DNA of 64,000 nt. It comes from Faucicola sp032089155 (GTDB lineage: Bacteria; Pseudomonadota; Gammaproteobacteria; Pseudomonadales; Moraxellaceae). The position numbers and the translations under genes were made by a program. The notes under the pieces are model-generated. The model was not told the origin of the DNA. It did not search any database and saw nothing but the letters and a program-made list of their open reading frames with translations. Shown one piece after another: positions 26,449 to 35,076 of the stretch. Location of the stretch: the NCBI GenBank assembly GCA_032089155.1, contig DAMDEV010000001.1:1-64000 (forward strand), read 5' to 3'. The stretch's first letter is position 1. The number at the start of each line of letters is the position of its first letter.

Positions 26449-28842
26449 ATGGCAGTAGAAGCTAAAACCATATTTGAAGCAATTTCAAAGCCACCTATCG
26501 AACTACTAGCAGAAAGAGGTATGGGGCTGTATATTCCATCTTACCAACGTCCTTATAGTTGGGATAAGGAAAAAGTCAATCGACTACTTGAAGATTTAGG
26601 ACATGGCATCAAAACCTTACTAAAGTCTGATGATAGCTTCACCTTTTTAGGTACAGTCATTACCATTCATGATACCAATAATTCTACGGTTCAACCGATT
26701 GTTAGGTCAGATGTTCCTAGTAAAGTCTTAACTGTCATTGACGGTCAGCAACGTATGACCACTTTACTGATTTTAAACCTTGCTCTACATAACCAAATTC
26801 AAGTTACACACAAAAAATTTACTCGTAAGAAAACTACCGTAGAGAACAACTTACGCACCAGAGACCAGAGTAGTTTGGATTTTGGTGAAGATATAAATAC
26901 CGAAACAGATAATATTTTACAAGCCTTAGAGTGGCTAGATGGTCAGACTAAAGAAGTGCTTTCATTGCTAGAAGATACCTTCTTTGAAAAACATCGTTCT
27001 GGACAGTCACCTTTATATCCCCGCATGATTCGTTCTCTTGACGACCAATGGTCAAAATCCGCTAGAGAAAGAAAATATCAATCACCGATTGCCAACCTTA
27101 TTTTTAACTATATTACTCAAATTGATGACCCGCTATACCAAGCGACTGATTACAAGCCCACTAAGCGTGAGAAAAACATCGAAGGCGAAGAAGCTATCGT
27201 TGATAGATTCAATCAAATAATAAAAGCCTTAGCTAGTCTTTCTTCAAACAGAAATAATGTAATGGAAGAAGTACCGACTATTGAAGAAATTTACAAAAAT
27301 GAAAATTTTCAGATCAGTCTGCTTAACTATCCAATGCCAATTGAACATATTCGTCTGCTAAGAGATAGTGACAAAGAAATATTTGACGAACTTTTGTTAC
27401 TGGTATTATACGCACGTTATGTTTTACATCGTGTTGTTTTAACAGTAGTCAAGGGCAAAAACGAAGACTATGCCTTTACTATTTTTGAATCATTAAATAC
27501 GACGGGTGAGCCTTTAACAGCATTTGAAACATTTAAGCCTCGTGTTGTCAATGCAGTAGGATTAGCAGAATATGATGGTTCACCTCAAAAAGCCATGATG
27601 GATGAAGTCGGCAATTATTTAAGCAAATTTCCTGTAGGTGCAAAGTTGCAGACTGCTACCAAAGACCTGTTAATTCAGTTCTTTGCTACTTACACAGGTG
27701 ACAAGGTTTCTGGTAGATTAGCAGAACAACGTGCCGCCTTAAAAAACGCATTTGAAGAAACTGAAAATACCGATGATTTCATCAAAACCCTTTCTATCAC
27801 GTCTAACTTTAAGTCACAAGTATGGGAAGCGGATAACCTTAATACTTCTATTGCCGTATTCAGTAGTCATGAGCTATCATCATTTAGCAAGCTGGCATTG
27901 AAGTTCTTTAATGACATCAATCATACGATTGTGATTCCTATTTTGACGATTTTCTTTAAACAGATACAAGAAGCCTCATCTGAAGATAAACTGGCACGAT
28001 TTAAGGATTTTGAGTCTGCATTACAAGCGATGTTTGCTTTTAGTATTTTGTGGCGTGCTTCTCGTACTGGTACAGCAGGTATTGATGGTGAATATCGGGA
28101 ATTGCTCAATAAAAATGATATGCCGTCTGGACTCGCTCCAATTTCTATTAAGCATACCCGAAATCAAGTAGTTGATATCGACCTATTCAAAAAAGAGCTG
28201 AAATCTAGACTACAAGATGATTCAAGAAAAGGTAAACTTAAAGATAAAGAAACTTTTGTTCAAAATTCGTACGCTCGTCCGATTTATAAATCCCCTAAAA
28301 TAGCGAAGGCTCTTTTGCTTTCCGCTCATCACAATGCCATCGAAAATCAAGAAACTAATGATGGCTCTATTGTTAAGGGTAAAGAGGCAGTTAATGCGTG
28401 TTTAACACTAGACAAATATATGGACGAAAGTAGTTTCTCATTAGAACATATTGCCCCACACAGTAATAATGGTAAATGGGAAACTGAAATTTATACCACT
28501 CCCGACATTATTGACTCGCTTGGCAATTTAACATTGGTTTCTCATTCGCTAAATTCTTCAATGAGTAATCGTATGTGGGCAGAAAAGCGGGTCTTTTATC
28601 GAGTTATTGGGGCAAAAACCCATCAAGAAGCCTCGCAAATATTAGCAGAGGCTACTCAAGCAAATCGTGCTTGTCTTAAAGAACATACTCAAGATATTTT
28701 AGCGGCTCAAAAATATATGCCAAATCTTGTCGCTATTGGTAATTATGAAGGTGCGTGGACAAAAGAATTTATAGAAAAACGTTCAAAAGACCTTTATGCC
28801 TTAGCTTGGGATGAGTTAATTCAACTTTTAGAGTCAAAATAA
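26449..28842 (+). CDS. sspE: DUF262/DUF1524 (GmrSD-type) protein, SspE-like restriction effector
   Basis: The 797-aa product has an N-terminal DUF262 domain (IPSYQRPYSWDKEKVNRLLED, and DGQQR at residues 98-102, the nucleotide-handling motif) and a C-terminal DUF1524 His-Asn-His nuclease domain (LEHIAPHS at 665-672, then SLGNLTLV and LNSSMSNRMW). In Ssp systems SspE senses phosphorothioate DNA through DUF262 and uses NTP hydrolysis to cut unmodified phage DNA. Position beside sspBCD fits. Similar GmrSD proteins instead target modified cytosines, so the link to sulfur is inferred. It has its own start 178 bp after the convergent gene. Confidence 0.85.
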   Translation: MAVEAKTIFEAISKPPIELLAERGMGLYIPSYQRPYSWDKEKVNRLLEDLGHGIKTLLKSDDSFTFLGTVITIHDTNNSTVQPIVRSDVPSKVLTVIDGQQRMTTLLILNLALHNQIQVTHKKFTRKKTTVENNLRTRDQSSLDFGEDINTETDNILQALEWLDGQTKEVLSLLEDTFFEKHRSGQSPLYPRMIRSLDDQWSKSARERKYQSPIANLIFNYITQIDDPLYQATDYKPTKREKNIEGEEAIVDRFNQIIKALASLSSNRNNVMEEVPTIEEIYKNENFQISLLNYPMPIEHIRLLRDSDKEIFDELLLLVLYARYVLHRVVLTVVKGKNEDYAFTIFESLNTTGEPLTAFETFKPRVVNAVGLAEYDGSPQKAMMDEVGNYLSKFPVGAKLQTATKDLLIQFFATYTGDKVSGRLAEQRAALKNAFEETENTDDFIKTLSITSNFKSQVWEADNLNTSIAVFSSHELSSFSKLALKFFNDINHTIVIPILTIFFKQIQEASSEDKLARFKDFESALQAMFAFSILWRASRTGTAGIDGEYRELLNKNDMPSGLAPISIKHTRNQVVDIDLFKKELKSRLQDDSRKGKLKDKETFVQNSYARPIYKSPKIAKALLLSAHHNAIENQETNDGSIVKGKEAVNACLTLDKYMDESSFSLEHIAPHSNNGKWETEIYTTPDIIDSLGNLTLVSHSLNSSMSNRMWAEKRVFYRVIGAKTHQEASQILAEATQANRACLKEHTQDILAAQKYMPNLVAIGNYEGAWTKEFIEKRSKDLYALAWDELIQLLESK

Positions 28843-28875
28843 TAATAACTTATAGCCTTATATGGATTGTTCAGT

Positions 28876-31044
28876 ATGGATATACCTTTTAATGAATTAC
28901 ATATTAAATCGGTCTATCGGACGGGTGAGGATAACCTATTTTTCGATTTTTATCGCCCTGTTCTTGAACAGTCTGTCCGCTATGATAGAGCGGTAGGTTT
29001 TTTTTCTTCGGAAATTCTAGCAATCAATTTAAAAGGCTTATCGCAACTGGTCAAAAACAACGGAAAAATGCGACTTATTATCGGAGAACCTTTAAAAAAA
29101 GAAGAATACGATGCTATCAAAAATGAATCTGAAGAAGAGTTAGCAACTAGAATTGATTCCTATATCGATAGATTGCTAGCAATGATAGCAGAGGAAGAGA
29201 AAACCAATCGGCTAAAGGTGTTGGCTTATTTGGTTTCATCGCAATTATTAGAAATCAAGTTTGCGATACGCCGAAAAGGGATGTTCCATGAAAAAATCGG
29301 CATTGTCTATGATAACTATAATAACTGTATCGCCTTTCAAGGCTCTGCCAATGAAACACCTTCTGCCTTATTTGAAGATTTAAATGCTGAAAGCATCAGC
29401 GTTTATAAGAGTTGGCAACCAGAAATTTTTCAAGAATATGGACAAAATTATGTCAATGCCTTTGAAAGCCTTTGGAATGGCAATCAGCCCAACACCAAAG
29501 TTTTGAATGTATTATCTACACAGTATGATAGGATTTCTGCCTATGTTAAAGAAAATTTGACCAATGGTGGAAGTCGATTTAATTTTGAAAAAATTCTAAT
29601 GGAGCTAGAAGATGAGTTGGAGTATTCATTCGATGAGCCACACCAGAAATACCCAACTGTTCCTACTTCTATCAATAACGTATCTTTTGAGATTAGAGAG
29701 CACCAAAAATTAGCTTTACAATCTTGGAAAGCCAACCAATTTACAGGTATATTGCAACACGCCACAGGCTCAGGCAAAACCATTACCTCGATTTATGCCC
29801 TAACCAAAATATTTGATGCAAAGCATAATAAAAATGGTTCTCTTGTAGCGATAATTAGTGTTCCATATATTGAGCTAGCAAAACAGTGGGTGATTGAATT
29901 AGAGAAATTTAACATCAAGCCTATCGAATGCTTTGAAAGTAAGACAAAATGGCACACCAAATTGACTCGCAACTTGGAATTACTACGAAATAAAAAAATA
30001 GATTTTATGTGCTTACTGGTGGTAAATAAAACGTTGGTATCTAAGCCTTTTCAAGAATTAATCGCCAAAATTCCGACAAATGACTTAATGTTTATCGGTG
30101 ATGAATGTCACCGTCATGCCTCAGAAAATACCAATAAATCTCTACCTAACGCCTATTTCAAACTCGGATTATCTGCTACGCCTTTTAACGACGATGAAGA
30201 TGAGTTTGAAACCGAAAATCTTTTTCCAAATATCGCCAAAGAACTTATTTTAAGTTATTATCAAACAATTGTTCATCAATATTCTTTAGAAAATGCTATT
30301 CATGATGACGTTCTGACCCCTTATGATTACCATATTATACCTGTTTTCTTAACCGAAAGCGAACAGCTAACCTATGACGAATTATCTCAAAAAATTAATG
30401 ATGTAATTATCAATTCTGGCGGTAAATTATCTAGAGAAGAGCAAGAAAAGCTGATGATTTATTCTTCAGAACGCAGCAGATTATTGGGCAGAGCCGAAAA
30501 CAAGTTGGTAGAATTAAGACGTTTAACCAAAGATATTCCACAAGAAAATCGCCCTTATAGCTTATTCTATACGGGTGAAGGCAAGACGGAAAATGAAGAC
30601 AGCACTGTCATTAATGAAGTTTCTAAGGTATTGAGCCAAAATGGGTGGCGAACATCGCAGTTTATTGGGTCAACACCACCCAGCGTGCGAAAAGAGATAT
30701 TAGATAACTTTAAATTGGGGATTGTAGATGCTTTGGTAGCTATGAAAGTATTGGATGAAGGTATTGACGTACCTGCCTGTCGAACTGCATATATTTTAGC
30801 CAGTAGCAAAAATCCTCGTCAATATGTTCAACGTCGTGGTCGGGTACTACGCAAATTTTCTGGTAAGGAAAAAGCCATTATTTATGACTTTGTGGTATTG
30901 CCTAATGCTGAAATCCATTCAGATTTTGCTAAAAAACTAAAGTCTTCTGAATTAGAACGCATTAGAGACTTTGCCTTACTTGCTAGAAATAAAAGTGAAA
31001 TTGAATCAATATTAGATAAGATGGAGATGAATGATGGAAAATAA
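28876..31044 (+). CDS. PLD-domain plus DEAD/DEAH (SF2) helicase, restriction component
   Basis: The 722-aa product combines a phospholipase-D-like nuclease half-site (GMFHEKIGIVY, His138-x-Lys140, then AFQGSANETPSA) with an SF2 helicase: Walker A ATGSGKT (residues 296-302), Walker B DECH (409-412), SATPF and motif VI QYVQRRGRVLR. This resembles the 'DNA phosphorothioation system restriction enzyme' helicases. It starts 33 bp after sspE and heads a tight operon with the next three genes. ATG 28876 is used; a TTG three codons earlier is possible. It could translocate on DNA and cut unmodified invaders. Confidence 0.75.
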   Translation: MDIPFNELHIKSVYRTGEDNLFFDFYRPVLEQSVRYDRAVGFFSSEILAINLKGLSQLVKNNGKMRLIIGEPLKKEEYDAIKNESEEELATRIDSYIDRLLAMIAEEEKTNRLKVLAYLVSSQLLEIKFAIRRKGMFHEKIGIVYDNYNNCIAFQGSANETPSALFEDLNAESISVYKSWQPEIFQEYGQNYVNAFESLWNGNQPNTKVLNVLSTQYDRISAYVKENLTNGGSRFNFEKILMELEDELEYSFDEPHQKYPTVPTSINNVSFEIREHQKLALQSWKANQFTGILQHATGSGKTITSIYALTKIFDAKHNKNGSLVAIISVPYIELAKQWVIELEKFNIKPIECFESKTKWHTKLTRNLELLRNKKIDFMCLLVVNKTLVSKPFQELIAKIPTNDLMFIGDECHRHASENTNKSLPNAYFKLGLSATPFNDDEDEFETENLFPNIAKELILSYYQTIVHQYSLENAIHDDVLTPYDYHIIPVFLTESEQLTYDELSQKINDVIINSGGKLSREEQEKLMIYSSERSRLLGRAENKLVELRRLTKDIPQENRPYSLFYTGEGKTENEDSTVINEVSKVLSQNGWRTSQFIGSTPPSVRKEILDNFKLGIVDALVAMKVLDEGIDVPACRTAYILASSKNPRQYVQRRGRVLRKFSGKEKAIIYDFVVLPNAEIHSDFAKKLKSSELERIRDFALLARNKSEIESILDKMEMNDGK

Positions 31045-31291
31045 AGCAGACGAAACGGTTAAAGAAGCAGGGCTTGAGCCAAAACAACTGATTGCCCAAG
31101 CTATTCTAAAAGCTGAATTATTAGATGAGACTCCTTTAAGAAGACTAACTCGTAAGATGATAAATATGGAACGCAAGTATCTTTTTTCTGAACAAGGTGT
31201 ACCTCAAAGAAAAGCCAAACTAAAGGATTTCATTGATGATGCCAGAAAGGCAGGTGAATTTAGAGCAATTATCAATGAGGATAAAATATGA
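31031..31291 (+). CDS. Small protein of the sulfur-restriction operon, unknown
   Basis: The 86-aa product is charged and helical (KQLIAQAILKAELLDETPLRR), without recognised motifs. It overlaps the helicase end by 14 bp and its TGA overlaps the ATG of the next gene (ATGA), so it is translationally coupled on both sides. It is likely a small subunit linking the helicase to the ATPase. Confidence 0.65.
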   Translation: MMENKADETVKEAGLEPKQLIAQAILKAELLDETPLRRLTRKMINMERKYLFSEQGVPQRKAKLKDFIDDARKAGEFRAIINEDKI

Positions 31292-33318
31292 AAATTCTTT
31301 CCTTAAAAATGACCAATTTTAGACAGTTTTATGGTCGTCAAGAACTTCATTTTTCCACAGATTCTAAAAAAAATATTACATTAATTCACGCAGAAAATGG
31401 CGTTGGTAAAACAGCCTTGCTGAATGCTATTAAATGGTGCTTTTTTGAAGAAACCACGGAAAACTTTAGGGATAATAAAAAACTCCTTAATCATGTAGCA
31501 GATGATGAAGGCAAACATTTCTTAAGTGTTGAAATTGAATTTGAAGAAGATGGTGAAAATTATATTTGCTACCGTGGGATAGACGAACGTAGTAGGTCTC
31601 ATTTTAAGGTTCAACGGGAAACTGAAACAGGTGTTGAAAATATAGAAAACCCTGGATTATTCATTAATACTATTATTCCAAAGAATATGTCATCTTATTT
31701 TTTCTTCCAAGGTGAAGGTGTAAGCAGTTTTGCTCGCACCTCTGCAAGAGAAAACCAAGCAGTTCGTAATGCAATTCATGACATTTTAGGATTTAAAATT
31801 GCCAAACAAACGCTTAGTGATTTGGCTGAAATCAAAAGTGAATATAATCGTGAAATTGGTAGGCGTAATCATGGTACGAAAATCGGTGAACTTTATGATA
31901 CTTTGTCAAGATTAGAATTAGCGAAGAAAACTTGTGAAGACAAGATTGAAACCACTGAACACGAAATTGAGGAGGCCAACTTTCGATATCTCCAAGCTGA
32001 TATTGCTCTAAAGAATAGTAATGCTGAAGTCATTCAACAAAACCAGAATGACCGCTCAAGACTAAAAAAACAAATCGAAAGTATTGAAGCCTCCATCATT
32101 AATGAAAGAAAACACCAAAGAAAACTGCTAGGCGACAATCTGAGTGCAATTTTTGCCACTAAATTAGCTTCACAAGCCTTAGATTTTATCAATGAAGAAG
32201 AATTTAAAGGAACTATTCCAGCCCCTTACAATGAGAATCTTGTAAGAGATATTCTTGACCAAGCAAAATGTATTTGTGGGGCAGAAATCCATGAAGGCAC
32301 ACAAGCGTATGATAATATCCATAAATTATTAGCAAAAGCCGCTGACCCTTTGCAGGGTGATAGAGTAACGAGAGGCAGAGAAACCTTAAAAGCTATCCAA
32401 GTTCGCAATGAATCTGCCTTAAATCTTTTAGATAAAAATAAGGCAGATATTGCTGAAAAAGAAAATTCTCTGGAAGACCTTAAAGCCAGAATTGCAGTTA
32501 TTGACCTTAGAATTGGTGACTATGACTCAGAAGAAATTAAAAAATTAGAAAAAGATTACCAATATTATTTCCAAGCCTTACAAGCTGAAAATAAGAATTT
32601 AGGTAAATTCCAGACAGAATTAACGAAACTTGATTCCGATATTGAAAAAATCCAACGAGAAATTGATTCGCTTAAAAATTTATCGACAGGTATAGAGGAA
32701 ATTCAAGAATCCCTACAAATACTGGCTAAAGTAGAAGATTTAATCAAAATTACTTTAGACAAAGCAGAAAAAGGAGCTCTAGAGTATTTGCCACGTTTGA
32801 TTAATGAAACGCTTAAAAAATATGTTCGACAGGACTATAGAGCGAAACTGAGCAAGGACTCTTATAATATCCAACTCATTGATAGCTCTAATAGACCTGT
32901 AGCAGAAAGTGATGGACAGCAGTTACTATTAAGTCTGACGTTTATCTCAAGCTTAATTAATTTAGCCTCTGACCGTAAAAAAGCTAGCGGAGAAATTTTG
33001 ATGCCTGGAGCGATTGCTCCTTTTGTCATTGATGCTCCATTTGGTGTGCTTGATAATGCCTACAAAGGCAATATGGCTCGCTATATTCCTGAATCAGTTG
33101 AGCAGGTTATTTTTCTCTTATCCTCTAGCCATTGGGAGGGGACAGTTGAGGAAAACATTAGAGAGCGTATTGGTCGTGAATATAACTTGGTGAGTGAAGT
33201 TAGTTCAGACCAAGGTGACAAAGAGTTAAGTCCTATCAATATTCTTGGCAAAACATTTGATACTGCTAGATATAACTGTGAAAAAGATAGAACCGTGATT
33301 GAGGAAGTGAAATTATGA
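31288..33318 (+). CDS. SMC/RecF-type ATPase, DndD-like
   Basis: The 676-aa product starts with MKILSLKMTNFRQFYGRQEL and a Walker A at residues 36-43 (ENGVGKTA), the pattern of DndD and Rad50-like ATPases. Long coiled coils (about residues 190-480) flank a short Cys motif (CICG, 328-331) that could be a zinc hook. The C-terminus has DGQQLLLSLTF (ABC signature-like) and Walker B FVIDAPFG (Asp582). It probably couples ATP use to DNA binding by the restriction complex. DndD proper belongs to Dnd modification operons; here it is placed downstream of helicase and small protein, so the role may differ. Confidence 0.75.
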   Translation: MKILSLKMTNFRQFYGRQELHFSTDSKKNITLIHAENGVGKTALLNAIKWCFFEETTENFRDNKKLLNHVADDEGKHFLSVEIEFEEDGENYICYRGIDERSRSHFKVQRETETGVENIENPGLFINTIIPKNMSSYFFFQGEGVSSFARTSARENQAVRNAIHDILGFKIAKQTLSDLAEIKSEYNREIGRRNHGTKIGELYDTLSRLELAKKTCEDKIETTEHEIEEANFRYLQADIALKNSNAEVIQQNQNDRSRLKKQIESIEASIINERKHQRKLLGDNLSAIFATKLASQALDFINEEEFKGTIPAPYNENLVRDILDQAKCICGAEIHEGTQAYDNIHKLLAKAADPLQGDRVTRGRETLKAIQVRNESALNLLDKNKADIAEKENSLEDLKARIAVIDLRIGDYDSEEIKKLEKDYQYYFQALQAENKNLGKFQTELTKLDSDIEKIQREIDSLKNLSTGIEEIQESLQILAKVEDLIKITLDKAEKGALEYLPRLINETLKKYVRQDYRAKLSKDSYNIQLIDSSNRPVAESDGQQLLLSLTFISSLINLASDRKKASGEILMPGAIAPFVIDAPFGVLDNAYKGNMARYIPESVEQVIFLLSSSHWEGTVEENIRERIGREYNLVSEVSSDQGDKELSPINILGKTFDTARYNCEKDRTVIEEVKL

Positions 33319-33827
33319 TAACAAATCAAGTGTCTAAAGAAAAAACTTCAGAAGATGCGTGGCGTAATATTCAAGTCAATCGTGACAGAAAATTTGAGCA
33401 TTTAGTCAAAGAATTGGTTGATACTCCTGATACTGCTCTGTTCAGATTCAACAAAGATTTAATGATATTTGGAGCAATGCTGGGCTACAATTTTGAATAC
33501 AGAAAACCTTTGCCTACAAAATCTGAAGACATGATTCAAATTACTTTACAAACCTATCGTAATACTGAAGATGATGGTTATATTTATCTATTGGGTATGC
33601 TTGAAAATAGACACGCCACTTGTTTGAAAAATGAAAACCTTAGTGAAACCGTCAAAATATTTGAAGAATACTGTAATGGTGGTTTAGATTTATTGAATGA
33701 TTGGAAAGCTGAATATCCTACTAAGAAAATGACAGAAATTTTGATGGAGAAAATTGCTGAACATACTCAAAATATGCAAACTAATCACCAAAATGTTAGT
33801 AATGAAGATTTAGAGATTAACTTTTGA
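33315..33827 (+). CDS. DNA phosphorothioation-associated protein 4-like
   Basis: The 170-aa product starts by ATGA overlap with the ATPase gene. The middle, RFNKDLMIFGAMLGYNFEYR, followed by DMIQITLQTY and GYIYLLGML, matches what I recall of the small 'dnd system-associated protein 4' proteins found next to DndD-like ATPases. It is helical and cytoplasmic, and likely a regulatory or structural subunit of the restriction complex. It ends the operon. No hairpin with a T run is obvious in the 300 bp after it, apart from the terminator near the tRNA. Confidence 0.6.
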   Translation: MITNQVSKEKTSEDAWRNIQVNRDRKFEHLVKELVDTPDTALFRFNKDLMIFGAMLGYNFEYRKPLPTKSEDMIQITLQTYRNTEDDGYIYLLGMLENRHATCLKNENLSETVKIFEEYCNGGLDLLNDWKAEYPTKKMTEILMEKIAEHTQNMQTNHQNVSNEDLEINF

Positions 33828-34025
33828 ATAAGGTTTTAGACTTGCAAAAGGTCACATTATCACCTAAATAGTTCATACGATAATTCAGCACAATTAAGAT
33901 TCCACCACAATTTGCCTCTTTTTATTTTTTAAGTATTATTCAAAATATATAACCGAAAACAAGTTCGTAACGTATCTATAAAAAATAGGTGGGGGTCAAA
34001 ATCTACTTGCTCAAAAATTAACCAA

Positions 34026-34082
34026 GGCACAATTTGGGCACAAGATGGGCACACAAGATTTTTAAGCGATTTTTCTGTGCCC
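34026..34082. repeat. Phased GGGCACA repeats next to tRNA-Val (possible attachment arm sites)
   Basis: GGCACA at 34026, GGGCACA at 34036 and 34047 are direct copies about one helical turn apart, and an inverted copy TGTGCCC lies at 34076-34082. They are about 100 bp from the 3' end of tRNA-Val. Spaced short repeats like these are typical integrase arm sites. The 33828-34187 stretch carries no gene I would support besides this and the tRNA terminator. Confidence 0.5.
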
Positions 34083-34153
34083 AAAATCACAAAAGTGGTC
34101 AAAATTTCAAATCTCGAAAAACCACGTAAACACTTGATATCACTGCAATAAAT

Positions 34154-34181
34154 AAGCCCCAATCAATCGACTGGGGCTTTT
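34154..34181 (-). terminator. Terminator of tRNA-Val
   Basis: AAGCCCCA and TGGGGCTT form an 8-bp stem around a 10-nt loop with T residues on both sides. It lies a few bases beyond the tRNA 3' end and may also stop transcripts arriving from the defence operon. Confidence 0.75.
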
Positions 34182-34187
34182 GGAATA

Positions 34188-34264
34188 TGGTAGGCATAAT
34201 CTGACTCGAACAGACGACCCCCACCATGTCAAGGTGGTGCTCTAACCAACTGAGCTATATGCCT
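34188..34264 (-). tRNA. tRNA-Val (anticodon GAC)
   Basis: On the minus strand the cloverleaf is complete: acceptor AGGCATA/TATGCCT with discriminator A and an encoded CCA (34188-34190), D-arm GCTCAGTTGGTTAGAGC, anticodon stem CCACC/GGTGG around TTGACAT with anticodon GAC, and T-loop GTTCGAGTC. It reads GUC codons as valine. The 3' end faces the accessory region, the usual orientation for integration into a tRNA gene; the tRNA itself is intact. Confidence 0.97.
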
Positions 34265-34303
34265 AAAAGGGTCTAACAATCTACTTGCGTAAGTAGGAGT
34301 GCC

Positions 34304-34331
34304 ATTTTACCAAAAAATTTTGCTTTTGCAA
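34304..34331 (-). promoter_or_regulatory. Promoter for tRNA-Val
   Basis: On the minus strand TTGCAA (34326-34331) and TAAAAT (34304-34309) are 16 bp apart, about 40 bp before the tRNA 5' end. A 6-bp inverted repeat CTACTT/AAGTAG (34281-34296) lies in the leader. Confidence 0.6.
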
Positions 34332-34487
34332 GTGGTTTTAATTCTTTGCTTCAATTTTTATTGCGCCATCTTCAGCTAAGTTTTCGTTAAGGTTAGGTTG
34401 TTTTAATACACTCAGCCACTCGGATATACCTCATCATCAACCTTATCCCGTGACCTGACAACTTTATCAAAAACTTAGGATGGCATT

Positions 34488-34763
34488 ATGAAAAAATCAT
34501 TAATCACCTCAGGCTTATTGGCACTTGCTATGTTATCAGCCAGCAGCGCATTTGCCGAAGCCAACTGCCAAGCGCACCCAAAAAACGAACAAATCCCGCA
34601 AGCCGATTTTCAAAAAGCGTTAGAAAAACATGGCTTTACTATCAAAAAATTCAAAACTGATGGCAACTGCTACGAAATGTATGGCAAAAGCAAAGGTGGT
34701 AAAAAAGTCGAAATGTACTTTGATACCAAAGACGGCAAAATCGTTAAATCAGAAATCGACTAA
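34488..34763 (+). CDS. Small exported PepSY-domain protein
   Basis: The 91-aa product has a signal peptide (MKKSLITSGLLALAMLSASSAFA) and a single PepSY-like unit (FQKALEKHGFTIKKFKTDG, then YEMYGKSKGGKKVEMYFD and DGKIVKSEI). Such short PepSY proteins act in the periplasm, usually next to a cytochrome b561-type gene or a two-component system. Here the cytochrome gene downstream is only a fragment. It has a clear AGGATG ribosome site. Confidence 0.8.
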   Translation: MKKSLITSGLLALAMLSASSAFAEANCQAHPKNEQIPQADFQKALEKHGFTIKKFKTDGNCYEMYGKSKGGKKVEMYFDTKDGKIVKSEID

Positions 34764-34875
34764 TAATAGGATAAGCAAACCGTCCAACCAATGCAATTTG
34801 AGGTAGGTTTGCCAATGTTATGCCTTGACACGGCTAACTTAGCCGTGTTGATATTTTAGACAAGGGAAAATAGCA

Positions 34876-35010
34876 ATGTTACCACAACCACAATCTGCAC
34901 AAACCGTCAAAGTCTGGGATATTTGGGTGCGCATCACTCATTGGGCAGATTTACGGTTTTCAAGTCAGTCTCTTCAAGCGCTTACTTCACCACCACTTAA
35001 GCTTAACTGA
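34876..35010 (+). pseudogene. Truncated cytochrome b561-type gene (N-terminus only)
   Basis: The frame starts with VKVWDIWVRITHWAD, the opening of membrane cytochrome b561 / Ni-Fe hydrogenase type b proteins (VWD...RxxHW, the heme-ligand region), and then runs into unrelated sequence and a stop after 44 codons. About 150 residues and four helices are missing, so it cannot work. Its place beside the PepSY gene shows that the pair was once PepSY-cytochrome. Confidence 0.7.
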
Positions 35011-35033
35011 CCAAAAACAGGTGGCATTTAAAG

Positions 35034-35057
35034 AAGGATACATAGCGTATCCTTTTT
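35034..35057. terminator. Terminator between the cytochrome remnant and ppk2
   Basis: AAGGATAC and GTATCCTT form an 8-bp stem around ATAGC, with a T run on the plus side and a T-rich tail on the minus side. It suits both flanking genes. Confidence 0.75.
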
Positions 35058-35076
35058 GTGGGAGTAAACTAAGAAA

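Noticed and set aside
1..33900. A second copy of the tRNA-Val 3' end marking the other boundary of the island
   Set aside because: Reading the left part gave no convincing copy. The far boundary may lie outside the window or be degraded.
33929..34162. A 77-codon minus-strand frame beside tRNA-Val
   Set aside because: It runs through the tRNA terminator and the GGGCACA repeats, has no ribosome site and no protein-like composition.
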